Shown: positions 35,093 through 47,349 of the stretch, piece by piece
How positions within the stretch are numbered: the first letter of the stretch is position 1
Layout of the letters: each line of letters opens with the position of its first letter
Assembly: GCA_003996215.1 (NCBI GenBank)
Contig: QJPP01001836.1
Coordinates: 295,882-359,881 of the forward strand
Direction: 5' to 3'
DNA: 64,000 nt
Origin: Jaltomata sinuosa
Taxonomy: Eukaryota > Streptophyta > Magnoliopsida > Solanales > Solanaceae
The notes under the pieces: model-generated
What the model was told of the DNA's origin: nothing
Seen by the model: only the letters and a program-made list of their open reading frames with translations
Databases searched by the model: none
Program-made: the position numbers and the translations under genes

Positions 35093-35903
35093 CTATGATC
35101 CCTAGACATTCCTTTTCACTTATAATAATTAAAAGATAACCAACATAGTTACTAATACCTAGCACCATCGTTATTACACATGCCTATTATTATTTACACA
35201 ATATTAACTATAATGAAATATTACGCTCATGATCCTATCATTTTTTCACAGAGACCTCACCTACAATCATAGTCAACCCAGCAATAAAAGGAACAACACA
35301 TAAACACTTAACCTTATGAATCAAGTAATCAATCCATGACCTGGTAAGTAAACCAAATACATACATATCAATGTCAATCAATGTTGGATATTAAAGTCAC
35401 CAAATACCAAATATAAACAGTCACAAACTCTGCAAATTTCCTGTAACTCAACAAAATCATGGAATTAGCTTTACTCTGAATCAGAGTTGTATGGCCTTTG
35501 TATCTCATCAGATTCCCTTTGTAATGTATCCATACACACATTTGTACACATATGCTAAAGGGTCTTTTTCTTCCAACTAGTCATGACCTGCAAAGGACCA
35601 TAGGTGTCTCTGTACTATACCAGTATGGTACCCAATCCATCATATAACTACTCATCCATAATCTTACATTAGACTTGGGCCACTTATATTTGAACCAGGT
35701 TCGATACTGGTCAGGTACTCGATCCATCACATAACCGCTCATTCGTAGGATCACATCAGACTCGAGCCACTCATATCTAAATAAGTACCTATTTTTTTTC
35801 CTGTCAAAATATCTTTGTGTGTTCTCTATTTGTTATCTCAAAAGATAGTAAATACAAGTATACATTAGTAATCACAAGTATACACCATAATCACAAGTCA
35901 TAT
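35093..35903 (-). repeat. LTR of element X, distal piece
   Basis: It resumes after the right-hand CTATG duplication of G and runs to the start of E. It contains two copies of a segment of about 70 bp (ATCCATCATATAAC / ATCCATCACATAAC, 35630-35770) resembling, in reverse, parts of LTRs S and G. Its identity as the continuation of 3282-3850 rests on the G duplication and on orientation. No gene. Confidence 0.55.
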
Positions 35904-38900
35904 TGTAATGACCCTTTTGGTCATTCCCGTATTTATGCTTTTTTATACTGTTAGAGCTTGCCTACAGTGGCCCCAATTCATTTATGGCTTACCAGGACTG
36001 GTGGTTTAGTGCCCTGGCTATTTGTTTGGTCGTTATGACCATATCCCCATTTTAGAGCTTTAACTTAGGAAATTGTCGACTTCGGTCAACATTCTTGGTA
36101 AACATGATCATAATCGAATTTTGATAGTTTTGTTAGCTCTAGAGTGTGGATTTTGGTCTAGGTGTACCCTTGGTCAGGGTTTGGGAGCTTTCACCTTGGT
36201 TTTGTGTGATTTTCTGTGTTTTCTAGCCTATTAAACTTAGAAGTTTCACTTTGGTCAACATTCGGAGAAGATAGCCTCAGATGGAAATTTTGACAATGCT
36301 TTTAGCTACGAAATATTGACTTTAGGCTAGGAGGACCTTTGGTTTGGTCCCGAGGCTTCCAAACTCATTTTAGGCCTTAGGGTTCCATTTTTGAAAGTTT
36401 GGCCTAATGTTGGTTTTTGGGCGTGAGGCTCAATTTTCACCAAATCGACCTTTGTTGGGATTTGTATTGATTTCATTGAGTCCAGAATATCATTTTTAGT
36501 CGAATAGATCAGCTCATTTATGTTCGCGGGACCTCGGATGTGTTCTCGAGGGTCCGTTGGAGTCAAATTCCAAGTTAGAGATGTTATTGGCAGCTGGTTT
36601 CTGTCATGGCATATGCTGTCCATCGCCCATGCGGGGCTTGGTCGCATCTGCAATGAAGTATGTTAGTTGCCCTATTTTCTCGGCCATTGCCTAGGCAGCA
36701 CCTGGGCCGTGTGTGCACTACCACGTACATGGCGGCTTGACCGCATGCGCACTGGGTAAGCGCCTGGCCTTGCGAGTGCCTTGCCTATGCGTGAACAAGT
36801 TCTTGCCTGCATACGCATGGCCGCGTAGGAAGCCCCATGGCCGTGTAGGCATAGGCATCACTGGTAGCCTATATCTTGGCCACCTCTTTCTTATCTCTTT
36901 ATTTTAAAACTCCACTCAAAAAACTCTATTTTCTTCATTGCTTTGTGATCATTTTCCCATCCATAATTCAGTTAGTTTCATTGTTAATTTCCGATTTAAT
37001 TCCTTCAATTCTACCTTTAAATTCCTTTGTTTGGATGAGATGCTTTTAGCCCTGAATTCTTGCTCAATTATGCTAATTCTTTGAGCATGCACCCTTGGGT
37101 TAATTGTGATCACTTTGCACTCGTTCATTTCTGGCTTCAAATTGTGAGGCCCACGGGCCCGCCGGTGACCCAAATTTTAACCCGGCTATAGTTATAGCAA
37201 TATTTGTATTGTTAGTCTCATTTTAATGTGTTGTTTATGTTCTTGATAATTTGATTTCTGTTTAGAGTTTCTTGGAGAAGTTCGAGCTTGAACATTACCA
37301 TTCAGCAGCTTATCATCGGATGACAGGTAGGCTACGGTTTAAATCCTTTAGACTTTGCATATATAGGATATAATTGTACTAATTAGCATCCTTGGATTGG
37401 GTTTATTATCTTGGTACCCCAGACCTTGCCCATTCTTTCTTGTCTATATTATTTCACTCATTTGGTTATAAAATTGGTTGTAGTTGCTCATATAACCTAT
37501 ATGGTCCTTTGTGGCCTTATATTTGACTCTGGACCATAGATGGTGGGTTATTTAGGAATGTTTTTGAGTTCTCGGGATCGAAATTATGATCTTAGGCTTG
37601 TTACCTGTGCTGTAGAGCGATTGGATCCTGTGCAGGACCGATAGGTTAATTGTGAGCCATTGGGCTACTGTTGTGTTTGAGCATGCCATCTATCATGCAT
37701 ATACAAAGGTTTTTTCATATGATTTTTACTACAGTTTTTGCTTTGGGCCTGCCTTACATGGTTTTCTAAACTTTGCATGGCCCCGAGGGACCGTTTTCAA
37801 TAAAAATGGTTGTAAAATGGTTTGGCACTTATTTTTATTGTTCTTCTTAAGGTAAGAAAGTTAGAAGGTTGATTTTATCACTATTTTCATACTTATAATA
37901 GACTCGTAGTGCTAGATTTGATTTTCTATCGATTGAGATGGTACTAGACTCGGTCAAACCAAGCCACAGATGGGTTGTTATTACTGTTTTAGACCCTGTT
38001 ATGTCCGAGAACCCTGTAAGGGTTTTTGAGACTTGATTCACTGATTTAGACCTGGTAAAACTCTGGGCATGACTTTTGAGATCTGATGACTTATTTCGAT
38101 CTAGTAACACTCCAGATGATTACACTGAGGTTATGAGATTTAGTATGTGGTGTACGAGTAGATCTCCATGGACCCTACCATTCTGAACCATATTGTATAG
38201 GCCGAGGGTGATCGGATGAGGGGTGTATGGCAGAGTATAGGTACTCAGGGGAATCTCATCCATGGATCCTACCTCTATTGGGCCATTTAGGTACCGGAGA
38301 GGGTAATATATGGCACTACTAACACTTTGTTTCAACATATAATATCATATCATCCATTTGAGTGAGATTCCACCATTGATTTCTGTTTGCTGAGTGTACG
38401 CTTTGGTAGTATGGGATGCCGGAGGGTTTGTGTTCACTTGTTTGTGTTCCTCGGGTGTATAAGCACCCACTGGGACTGTAGGTAGACTTATAGTTAATCT
38501 ATCAAGATATTGATCCTTATTGTGGTTCCTATGATGTTTTGTATATTGAGGGTTGCATTATATACTTTTGTTTAACTTGATAAGTTGCATTGAGGCTCTC
38601 GATTGATTCCTTCCTGACTTGAGAGTAGTGTTATTGGTATGGTTTTGTTATTAATCTTATTTTTGAGCATGCTATTATTATTCTTCTTTCCTACTCCCTT
38701 TTTTACTTGAGGTTACCGGGATACCGCCTATTTTCTAAAAACTCTCTATATATATTGTTATTGCAAAAGTCCTAGGTGCGTTATTTATTTCTTTCACCTG
38801 TGACTATGATATATATATTCTAGTAGCTAGCCAAGTATGTTGTTTTCTTCTTGTATCCTTCTTTGCTAGCTTCCGCGTGCTTATTCGTTGTTTTTCGTGA

Positions 38901-39449
38901 CTATTTGCTTTTATTTTGCTACTTTACTGCTCATAAATATTATATGCATCCAGTCGGCCTATGATACCTACTGGGTACTCGTTGCTTAGTAATTGGTGCT
39001 CATACTACACTCTGCATCTTCTGGTGCAGATCCCAGTGTGGGCTATTACTGCTGATCCATTGGAGACTCATGCTATTTGATCTTTTGGGGACTATACGAG
39101 ATTGAGGGTGAGCTCTTGGTGATCGTAGCTTAGCTTTTAGTTCATATTTTGTATCATGTACTCTTTTACTAATCGGAGATATGTATATATCATTTTCGGA
39201 TCCTTTGTACTCTGTTGATGTAGTTCATGCTCTTATATTATGATACTAGCTTTTAGGATGGATTTAGCTTCTATATATATTGTTTTTGTCCCTTTTCTTT
39301 ATTGTATATCCCTTGCTTCCGCTTATATTATGTTTTCTTCCACATGCTTGTTAGATAGTATCCCATTACTAACCGTTCTGGGCTACGAAGATTGATTTAC
39401 CTACTGGAGGATTGTAGGTTCCATCATGATCGAAAACTGGGTCGTGACA
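35904..39449 (+). repeat. 5' LTR of element E (3.5 kb)
   Basis: Runs TGTAATGACCC ... GGGTCGTGACA and is homologous at both ends to 58446-61698. A GC-rich island at 36590-36870 repeats GCATGGCCGCG and CATGCGCA words. The shared box is at 38952-38971 and the hairpin CTGCATC..GGTGCAG at 39012-39029. No gene; open frames such as 36327-36653 and 37847-38110 are accidental. Confidence 0.85.
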
Positions 39450-39452
39450 GCT

Positions 39453-39464
39453 TGGTATCAAAGC
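39453..39464 (+). other. primer-binding site of element E
   Basis: TGGTATCAAAGC, one base from the tRNA-Met complement, 3 nt after the LTR. The leader 39465-39662 matches that of F closely. Confidence 0.82.
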
Positions 39465-39662
39465 TCTAGGTTCATCGGTGTCATCAAAATAGGAGCCAAT
39501 GTCTAGTATAGTCCTGCGGATCAGGGCGGAGACATCTGTACTCAATCTTTGGGAAGCTACAGTGGCATCTTAGAAAATATGGACTTTTCTTGCATCTATC
39601 TCGTGCAAAGTATCCTTTAAAGTTTCTTGAAATCTCACTTATTCTAGTTCATTCTCCCGCAG

Positions 39663-41180
39663 ATGGTTCATACGAGATCATCGACATCAGGCGGGGGGAT
39701 CCTTCGACTCCAACACCCCCGACTCCAGCTAGGGGCTGGGGAGGTGGCAAGGGTAAGGTTAGGGGACGTTCCTAAGCACTGGCACCAGTTAGAGCTCGTA
39801 GGGTCGAGGTTGAGCCTGAGTATGAAACCGAGTTTGTTCCCGAGCAGTAACATGTGGACCAGGGGACAACCTAGGTACCACCAACTTTATCCCTACTTTT
39901 GTGCCAGCTTTAGTCCCAGCTCAGTCTTCAGGTATTCAGGATTTACTTCTACAGTTACTGGGTATGATCAGGGATCAGCCTGCTAAGGTAGCACATACAT
40001 CCGCTCAGGGGGCAACCCAGGGTGCACAGAGTTCAAGATTGAACCTACTACTGTGGCTCCCCATGCTGAGGTTATTCCGGTTCTATTTGTTGCACAACCT
40101 CTTGCTCCTCGCCCAGCTATGAAAGAGACAGAGCAGAATGCGTTGGGTAGGTTTCTCAGATTGCAACCTATGAGATTCGCCGGTACTTCTGGTGAGGATC
40201 CACATGATTTTATTACTATATGTGAGGAGATTCTACACTATTTGGGTTTACTAGAGACTCACAGATTTGGGTATACTACTTAGTAGCTGGAGGGCCTAGC
40301 TAAGTTATGGTGGAGGGACCAGGTTGCTTGCAGACAATCTTCATCACCTTCGTTATCTTGGTAAGAGTTCTATGAGGCCTTCATGTCCAAGTTCTTGCCA
40401 CAGAGCGACAAAGAGCGTCATAGGGAGAAGTTCGCTAGACTTATGCAGGGTTCGATGACTATATTGGAGTATGGGACTCGCTTCTAGCAGCTTGCTCTAT
40501 TTGGGGCTATGATCTTGCCTACCGAGCTCGACAGAGTCTGTAGGTTTGTTTGGGGATTGCGAACAAAGTTTAGAGAGCCAGTTGAGATATTGGTTGCTAG
40601 TGGTCGATCATTCCAGGATATTATAGACTACGCCCATACTATAGAGGATGTTCATCATCAAGATTCCAGCGCCAGAGATAAGAGGCCTCGAGATCAGGGT
40701 ATCTAAAGTGGTTCTCATCATGGTAGTAGAGGTTCAGGCTAGTGGGACCGAGGTTATCAGCCACAGCAATACCAGGGTGAGTCTAGTCGACCGGTTTAGG
40801 TTTCACTTCAGTCTTCTAGTGCGTATCAGTTTGAGAAAGGTCAGAGTAGCCAGCAGGGCTACAGTGGTCAGTCTTTCAGAGGTATAACTTCTGGGGCATC
40901 AGTTCGTGGTGTCCATACAGGTTCTGTTGTTTCTTCTTGACAATTTAGGCCTTCAAGGCCTTGTTATGATTGTGGTATTGTTGGTCATTATGCTAGAGAT
41001 TTCCCCCTGTGGGGTACAGTTCAGCCAGCCGCTCAGCTGGCTCAGCCTATCCGCATAGTTCAGGCACTAGCTATAGGAGGTGGTGGTCAGGATAGGTGTG
41101 GTGCCCCATAAGGCAGGACATATGGTAGGAATGGCGGTTGGTTAGGTAGTGGTCATCGTTAACTTTATGCGGTACCTAGG
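39663..41180 (+). pseudogene. gag: gag of element E
   Basis: The ATG at 39663 gives MVHTRSSTSG, as in F (MVRTRSSASR), then a frameshift. Recognisable segments include QNALGRFLRLQPMRFAGTSG, DFITICEEILHYLGLLETH, ILPTELDRVCRFVWGLRTKF and VEILVASGRSFQDIIDYAHT. One knuckle, CYDCGIVGHYARDF, has lost its last Cys. About ten stops or shifts. The nucleocapsid tail is rich in Gly, Ser and Gln. Confidence 0.85.
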
Positions 41181-41795
41181 AGACCAGAGGCAGAGGCCTC
41201 AGATGCTGTGATCAGAGGTACGATTTTTGTATACAATCGACCAACTTTTGCTTTATTTGATCCTAGATCTACTTGCTCGTATGTTTTTGCCTACTATTTT
41301 CCTTGATTGGGGTTGGCTAGTGACCCGTTATCTGTGCTTGTATCTGGTTTGACCGCAGTAGGAGATTATTTAGTAATGGATCAGATTGTGAGGTCTTGAA
41401 TCATTTCTGTTGGTGATTTGGAGACTTGGGGTGATTTGATGATTCTTGATATGTTAGACCTCGACGTGATTCTGGGCATGGACTGGTTATCCCTTTACCG
41501 TGCAGTTTTGGATTGCTATGCCAAGACCATTACAATAGACATGCCTGGTGTATCCACGGTTGTTTTGGATCATTTGTTGACTTCAAGCTAGGAAGTTGAT
41601 TTCTCACGGGTGCTTGGCTTATCTAGCATACGTCCCAGTTGCAAGTACCGACCCTTCTTCTCTTGAGTCGGTTCCTATAATTATAGATTTCCTAAATCTG
41701 TTCCTTACCAGGCCTCCCACTTGAGAGAGATATCGACTTTGCTATTGAATTAGAGCCGGGAACCATGCCCATTTCTATTTCTCCTTACCATATGG
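41181..41795 (+). pseudogene. pol: protease of element E, cut by A2
   Basis: Reads AVPRRPEAEASDAVIRGTIF, then ALFDPRSTCSYVFAYYF. The catalytic Asp (41259-41261) is kept, but the following Gly of D-P-G is Arg. LMILDMLDLDVILGMDWLSL is the flap-side landmark. After a frameshift near 41580 the RT lead-in is still visible up to the insertion point at 41795. Confidence 0.85.
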
Positions 41796-42692
41796 TGATG
41801 AGTCGGTAATCTACCGACTCATTTAGACTTTATTCATGAATTATTGCTATGTTTTGATAAGATTTAGAGGTTCTTATGGACTTTATTGACATAAATGAAG
41901 GTACTCTTGTCCTAAGGTGGAAATCAAGGAATTGGACCCAAAATAGCTGAAAAGGAGCTGAAGTGTGAAGGATTGAACAAGATGGAGTTTCTACCGAGAG
42001 GTGCAGACCTCATGCGACACGCACAACACGATTTGCGGTCCACACCTCTCACCACACAAGGCTAATATATTGCTGAAGTATCTGTTAAGGGGTGCGGTCG
42101 CTGTGCAACGCGCACACTGCCTGGTGCAAACTGCACCCACTTTGCATGAAGCTCCTAATTCGTCTCAAGTCACTGGACCACTGAAGAGTGTTTTGCGATG
42201 TGAACTTCACGATGTGCGAACCGTACATCACATCGCACAGCCCTCGAAGGGCATTTTTGTCAAATTTTGTATGACATTTTGAGAATGTTTCTAAACACAA
42301 TTCAGGTACTATTTTAGATAGTTTTCAATAGTTTTTGAATAGTTTTTGAACATTTGAAGAAAGTTTCTTTCCCAAGTCAAGAAATAGGGTTTCAATCCAT
42401 TCTATCAATCTTCCACCTTAGGCTTGTAAATTTGCGCTTGGATATCGGATTCTTGCTACAATTAATGTAAAGGAGTTTGAATTTCCCTATGGGTATACTT
42501 TCTTCTTCCATTAGCATGAGTGGCTAAGTTTCCTTGTCTTGGGATGTGTAGATGATGGTACTTGATAAAAAGGTATGGGTCTTGGTTATTTGTGTTTATA
42601 ATTGCTAATATGATATGGGTCTAGTGATTTCACCATGTTTTAACTCTACAATTGATGGTTGCAAACATTGATTTACCGTACTTGGTTATATC
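41796..42692 (+). repeat. A2 5' LTR, first part
   Basis: Starts TGAT followed at once by a perfect 9-bp inverted repeat (GAGTCGGTA ATC TACCGACTC). An island of GTGCG/CGCAC words lies at 42000-42245. It ends at the duplication ATATC (42688-42692), where A1 entered. Open frames 42001-42282 and 42085-42300 fall in the island and are not genes. Confidence 0.75.
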
Positions 42693-43998
42693 TGATGTGC
42701 CGCCATTTTACGGCACTTTCGACTCATTTTAACTAAGAACAATCGTACGTTTTCAAGCAACCGTCGTCATTTTTGATGGTTTTATGTTATATTTGTAGGA
42801 AATGGAGACAAACATGGAAACGGAAGGAAATACGGGCAAAATGACGTTCTGGATAAGAGTGACGGTCCGTGTGACAGACCATCAAGCTCGTGACGGACCG
42901 TCAAGCCCAAGGCATCAAGATGGGGCAGCACCACTGCCTAGTGGTGACGGCCACCGTGATGGGCCGTCAAGGTGGTGACGGTCCGTCGCCCAAGGCGTCA
43001 CACCTAGGCAGTCCGCTACGCGGAATCCTAACGTTTTTGGGATTTGTTTCCTATACTCCTATAAATACCCTATGTTAGGTTTATTTTATTTGTCAAGCTT
43101 TTTACAATAGTTCTGCCAATAGTTTTAGGAGAGAATTTGAGAGCAAGAAACACGTTTTCTTTGTCTTGAAATCGTGTTCTTGAATCGTTCTTGGGATCTT
43201 GGTTTTCTTGTTCTTGGATCATTGAAGATTTGTTTTCATTATATTGTAAGAATCTCTTCTCCTTATTATGAATACCATTCTCTTCTCTTTTCTTAATAGC
43301 ATGAGGAACTAAACCTCCCACAACTAGGGTTGTGGGAGCCATGGCAAACGTAGCAAGATAGATTCCGGGTAGCGACGGGTTCAATATATATGTTGTCACA
43401 TTGTTAATCATTCATTATGTAACGTTTTCTAGTGGTTGCAAAACATTAGAACATGCCTAGGTTTAATTTGCTTGAGTAAAGAGATTAAAACCGGGAAACT
43501 TGATTAACGACGAGGATTCGAGACTACCAACTCTCATCTTATGATTAATGTTGTAACTAGATTAATCTACTTGATGTTTAGGATTGAAATCTAAAAGCAC
43601 ACCTTTTCAAGTTTGAGAGAATTGAAAAGTAAATTCGTCTATTTGGTTGAGAAACATTTAGATGATACCATTAATTCAATCACATCGTGACATACATAAA
43701 GAAAGAACCCGGTTAAGCTTAGAATCGACATTGTTACAATGCCATGGTGAACACTTCCCTACTTTGCTCTCATATTGATTATCACTCCTACATTATTGTT
43801 CATTTTGTTTACACTTTGTTCACACAAACCCCCCCCCCCTTTATTTACCGGAAACTATTGACCATTAGTCAACTAATTCACTAAAGACTTAACTTTCACC
43901 ATATTCTCTGTGGGATCGACCCTAACCTTTGTTGGGTTCTGTATTTGACAAACGATCGCTTACGCTTCTTAATTGGAGTGGTACTTTGAGCGTTATCA
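42693..43998 (+). repeat. 5' LTR of A1
   Basis: Runs TGATGTG ... GCGTTATCA. It starts with hairpin GTGCCG..CGGCAC, carries a GACGGTCCGTCA word island at 42865-43010, a TATA box at 43060, and a poly-C run near 43830. The minus-strand open frame 43070-43411 recurs in the other LTR simply because the LTRs are copies. Confidence 0.95.
43060..43067 (+). promoter_or_regulatory. TATA box of the A1 5' LTR
   Basis: TATAAATA, 367 bp into the LTR and about 50 bp downstream of the GACGGTCCGTCA island. The copy in the 3' LTR is at 48608-48615. Confidence 0.65.
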
Positions 43999-44003
43999 TA
44001 TAA

Positions 44004-44021
44004 TGGCGCCATTGCCGGGGA
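44004..44021 (+). other. primer-binding site of A1 (tRNA-Asp, 18 nt)
   Basis: TGGCGCCATTGCCGGGGA, 5 nt after the LTR, complementary to the 3' end of plant tRNA-Asp with one mismatch. tRNA matching stops at base 18, the normal length, in contrast with A2. Confidence 0.88.
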
Positions 44022-44126
44022 ATACGGTTGTTTGTGAAGTCCGATGTGTTTATTTGACTCTTAGTCATACTTTCCTGCTTTTACGTTTATTTCTTGTTTT
44101 TGTTTTGACAGGGTACAGAGTTGTGC

Positions 44127-45743
44127 ATGCCAAGTACCCGGCGCTCGGGTGAATCAACATTACCTTACGACCCCGAGCTTGCTAGAACGTTAAGGCGGAA
44201 TATGGCCGCACAACAAGAGGCAGCAAGGCTCGCTGCAGAACTGCAGGCCCAACAAAATCTGAATGCTGGTGGTCTGTAGGACGATGTTATGCTGAATGAA
44301 GAGGATATCGACTTGGATGGAGTTGGCGCTACGGGCTCCATTGCTCTTCCACCGCTAGTGCCCGGAGCCAAGTTCAACATCACTAGCACGATGATCCAGC
44401 TGTTGAACTTGAGAGGAGTGTTCCGTGGTGCCGCTGGTGATGATCCAAACCAGCACCTGATGAATTTGGTCGGGATCTGCAAATCGTTCGAGTTGCCTGG
44501 AGCAAGTCAGACGGCAATCAGGCTCAGGTTGTTTCCGTTGTCTCTGTCTGATGAGGCAGCATTGTGGTTGACAGAGCTGACCCCCGACTCTATCACAACA
44601 TGGGGAGAGTTGAAAGGAGCTTTCCAAGAAAGGTTCTTTCCTCCCTCTAGGATGATACAGTTGAGGGATGAAATATATAATTTCAGACAACAACCCCACG
44701 AAGCTTTACATGAGACTTGGTTGCGGTTCAAGAAGAAGCTCACACAATGCCCGAACCATCAGTTGACCGACAACTTCTTGATGCAGACGTTCTACAGGGC
44801 ACTGAATTTGGCTACCAAGCCGACGTTAGACAACACACCAGGTGGTGCATTCATGGGCCTCACTTTCGTTGAGGCCACAACTACTTTGGACAGGCTCACC
44901 AAAACCAACAGGGCCTGGCATACACGGGATACAGAGGTAGCAGCTAGCACTTATGCAGTTTGTATGTCAGCTGAGCAGCGCAGAAAAGAGGAGGAGCGCG
45001 ACCAAGACATGGCGCATCTGAAAACGCAGTTGGACCTATTGACAAAGCACTTATTTTCGGGAGGCGTAGAGAAGGTGAAAGCTGTTGGTTCCCAAGGTAG
45101 AACAGCAGAGTTGGAAACTGATGAGGAGGCGAATTACTTGGGGGGTTTCCAGGCCAATGGCCAAGGAAACCAAGGTCGGACCTATCAGAAGGACAACTAC
45201 TATGAGAAAGCTGGTTACAGAGATCGCGAGCAAGGAAATTGGAGGAATAACACTGATAGAGGTGGGTTGTATGTACCACCTGGTACTCGGGATAAAGCTA
45301 GCAACGAGGCAGGGACTTCCAAGCTAGAGAACATGATGGCGAAGATGCTGCTGAAGGTAGAATCGACTGACTCTGGGGTGAAGGAGATAAGGACTGAGTT
45401 ATCGGCCATGAGTCAAATAGTGGAGGAGCATTCCACTTCGATTAAGCAATTAGAGCAGCAAGTGGGCTTAATCTCGGCATCTCTAAACCCAAGGAAGACA
45501 GGTACCTTGCCGAGTGACACGATTCAAAACCCGAGGAACGACGCAAGATGTATGGCGATCACTACAAGAAGCGGCAAAATATTACCGGAATCACATCCGG
45601 TAATTCAGACTCAAGTTGAGGGTGATAACGCCAATGACAAAGAGGTTGAAAAGGCTACTCAAAAGCCCGCGGAGAAAAGCAAGGAAGCTGAAAAGCTTCC
45701 AACTATGATGCCTCGACCATCACCTCCTTCCCACAATGCCTGA
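44127..45743 (+). CDS. gag: Gag of A1 with one internal amber codon
   Basis: The ATG at 44127 opens MPSTRRSGESTLPYDPELAR. An in-frame TAG at 44277-44279 (codon 51) interrupts it, and the frame then stays open for 484 residues from Met 44289. Domains: the Gag capsid core (RLFPLSLSDEAALWLTEL, SITTWGELKGAFQERFFPPS, QQPHEALHETWLRFKKKL), typical of Athila/TAT elements; a Gly/Asn-rich stretch; a predicted coiled coil (MMAKMLLKVESTDSGVKEIR, IVEEHSTSIKQLEQQVGLIS); and a Lys/Glu-rich end. No zinc knuckle is visible. It ends at 45743, where the original frame continued +1 into protease. The codon before the stop site is followed by GAC, so a single C-to-T change (CAG to TAG) may explain the amber. It should assemble particles if translated from 44289. 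Confidence 0.85.
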
Positions 45744-46701
45744 AGAATAAAATGGAAGATGGTAAGTTCCTCAATTTTCTGACCATGCTCAAGTAGATAT
45801 CAATAAACATCCCATTGGTGGAAGTGCTTGAACAAATGCCCGATATGCCAAGTTCATGAAGGACATGATTACAAAGAACAGGTCGGTGAGTTTCGAACCA
45901 GAAGATAACCTCCACCACTGTGGCGCTATTTCCTCAAGGTCGTTAGTCGAAAAGAAGGAAGACCCAGGCGCATTTACGGTTCCCTGCACCATTGGGAAGC
46001 TCAACTTCGGGAAAGCCTTATGTGATCTTGGTGCTAGCATCAACTTGATGCCGCTAGCAGTCTACAAGCAATTGGGCTTGGGATCACCTAAACCAACGTC
46101 CATGAGAGTATTGATGGCTGACCGTTCGGTAAAGCGACCGGTGGGAATATTGTCCGATGTGCTAGTCAAGGTTGGTAAGCTTATATTCCCCGCTGACTTT
46201 GTGATCTTGGATTGCGAAGTGGATTTTGAAGTTCTCATAATATTGGGACGACCATTGTTAGCCACGGCTAGAGTGTTGGTTGACATGGAAAGAAATGAAC
46301 TGACCTTCAGGCTAAACAATGAAGTTGTCAAGTTCGATGTTTCCAAATTGATGAAGCAACCAAGTGACATGAGGCTGGTCGCGGTCGTCAATGTTATTAA
46401 GGAAATTCCTGCGGATGTGTATCTTGAGGAGAAGGGTTGTGTTGAAACCCGAGCTGTAATGAGAGTAAGGTCGCGATCGCAAGAGGTGAAGCAGGAAAAG
46501 GAAAGCGGTGAAAATAGATCAAGAAAACGAAAACACCGCAAGAGAATCTGCAAAGAAAGAGCGAAGAAGTTGTCGCGACTAGCTATGGAGCCAACAAAAG
46601 AGGAAGCTGGAACGCAACATGAGGTTGTCGCGAGCACACACTCCATCGAGTTCTCCTGCTTTGGAGACCCTGGCGGTCTCCAACATCATGTCAGAATCTG
46701 A
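45744..46701 (+). pseudogene. pol: protease of A1 with basic tail
   Basis: The gag-protease linker (FPQCLKNKMEDGKFLNFL, INIPLVEVLEQMPDM) has two stops. The open frame 45856-46701 follows (281 residues): KALCDLGASINLMPLAVYKQ has the active site D-L-G-A-S usual for Athila proteases (Asp 46024-46026), then ILDCEVDFEVLIILGRPLLA and VKFDVSKLMKQPSDMR. The last 80 residues are strongly basic (SRKRKHRKRICKERAKKLSR), which could be a nuclear signal or a remnant of the pol linker. It ends where RT should begin. The frame itself is free of stops. Confidence 0.85.
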
Positions 46702-46779
46702 GTCCTATGGACTTCACAGGTATTCCTTATTCTCACAGTTTTAGTTTTCACATGTATGCATTGGGGACAATGCATGAGT

Positions 46780-46796
46780 CTAAGTTGAGGGTGTTG
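46780..46796 (+). other. internal polypurine-tract-like copy in A1
   Basis: CTAAGTTGAGGGTGTTG is identical to the sequence at the genuine tract and the first LTR bases (48226-48242). Both are preceded by a GGGGACAATGCA / GAGGACAAGCGA context. Shorter copies lie in the 89-bp repeats. Confidence 0.7.
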
Positions 46797-47349
46797 GGAA
46801 ACCTGTGAGTCACCACCGAGGGTTTTTGTTGCCGAGTTCTTTTCCCTCCGGTGTGCTATCTAGTAGAACCGGCATGTTTAGGTTGTCGTTTAAATTTTTA
46901 TTTGTTTTCTAGTGTCTATAGAAAGCATGTGGCGTTTTTCTTGACTAAAAGGAGCCCCCTCTGAAAAAATTTCTGGTTTTGAGCTTATGTTGAAACGATT
47001 GACTGTCTGGATCCTTGAATGTCATTGTCTGATTATGATAGGAATAAGTATGCTTAAGTCGAGTTGTTGTCTTGATAGTCGGTAGTGGTATAGTTTCTTG
47101 GTGCCAAGTGTGTGTGAGCGCATTGTTATAAATTCTTACTATGTGCATGCATCGAGAACTTGCCCGGTCTATTTTGTTAAAGGTTGAAGTTGGTTGCTTA
47201 GGAAAGGATCACAGGCCCTTTTTGTGTGCAGTCCACTTAACCTATAAGACCGTCCAAATGTAAATAATCCCTTTGATCCCTGTTTGAGCCATAATTAACC
47301 TTGTTCGTTCAATAACCTGTCACCGTTCCTGTTTAACTTTGAATCCCTG

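Larger units (their letters stand above)
35904..41795 (+). mobile_element. long-LTR gypsy element E, 5' part
   Basis: Contains a 3546-bp 5' LTR, tRNA-Met-type primer site, gag, protease, and the first codons before RT. It ends at 41795, where Athila-like element A2 entered (...PISISPYxM, then TGATGAG). The remaining pol and 3' LTR are not in the window. It shares LTR, leader and gag with F (58446-64000) in the same orientation, and is the more decayed of the two. Confidence 0.85.

Noticed and set aside
36713..36907. 64-residue plus-strand frame with many Cys and Arg
   Set aside because: Lies in the GC-rich island of the E LTR; composition artefact.
42001..42300. Overlapping frames of 93 and 71 residues on opposite strands
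   Set aside because: Products of the GTGCG/CGCAC word island in the A2 LTR.
43070..43411. 113-residue minus-strand frame found twice (also 48618-48959)
   Set aside because: The two copies are the two LTRs of A1, so conservation reflects LTR duplication, not selection.
44165..46646. Several long minus-strand frames (105, 114, 111 and 194 residues)
   Set aside because: Antisense shadows of the A1 gag and protease frames, which have clear domain signatures.
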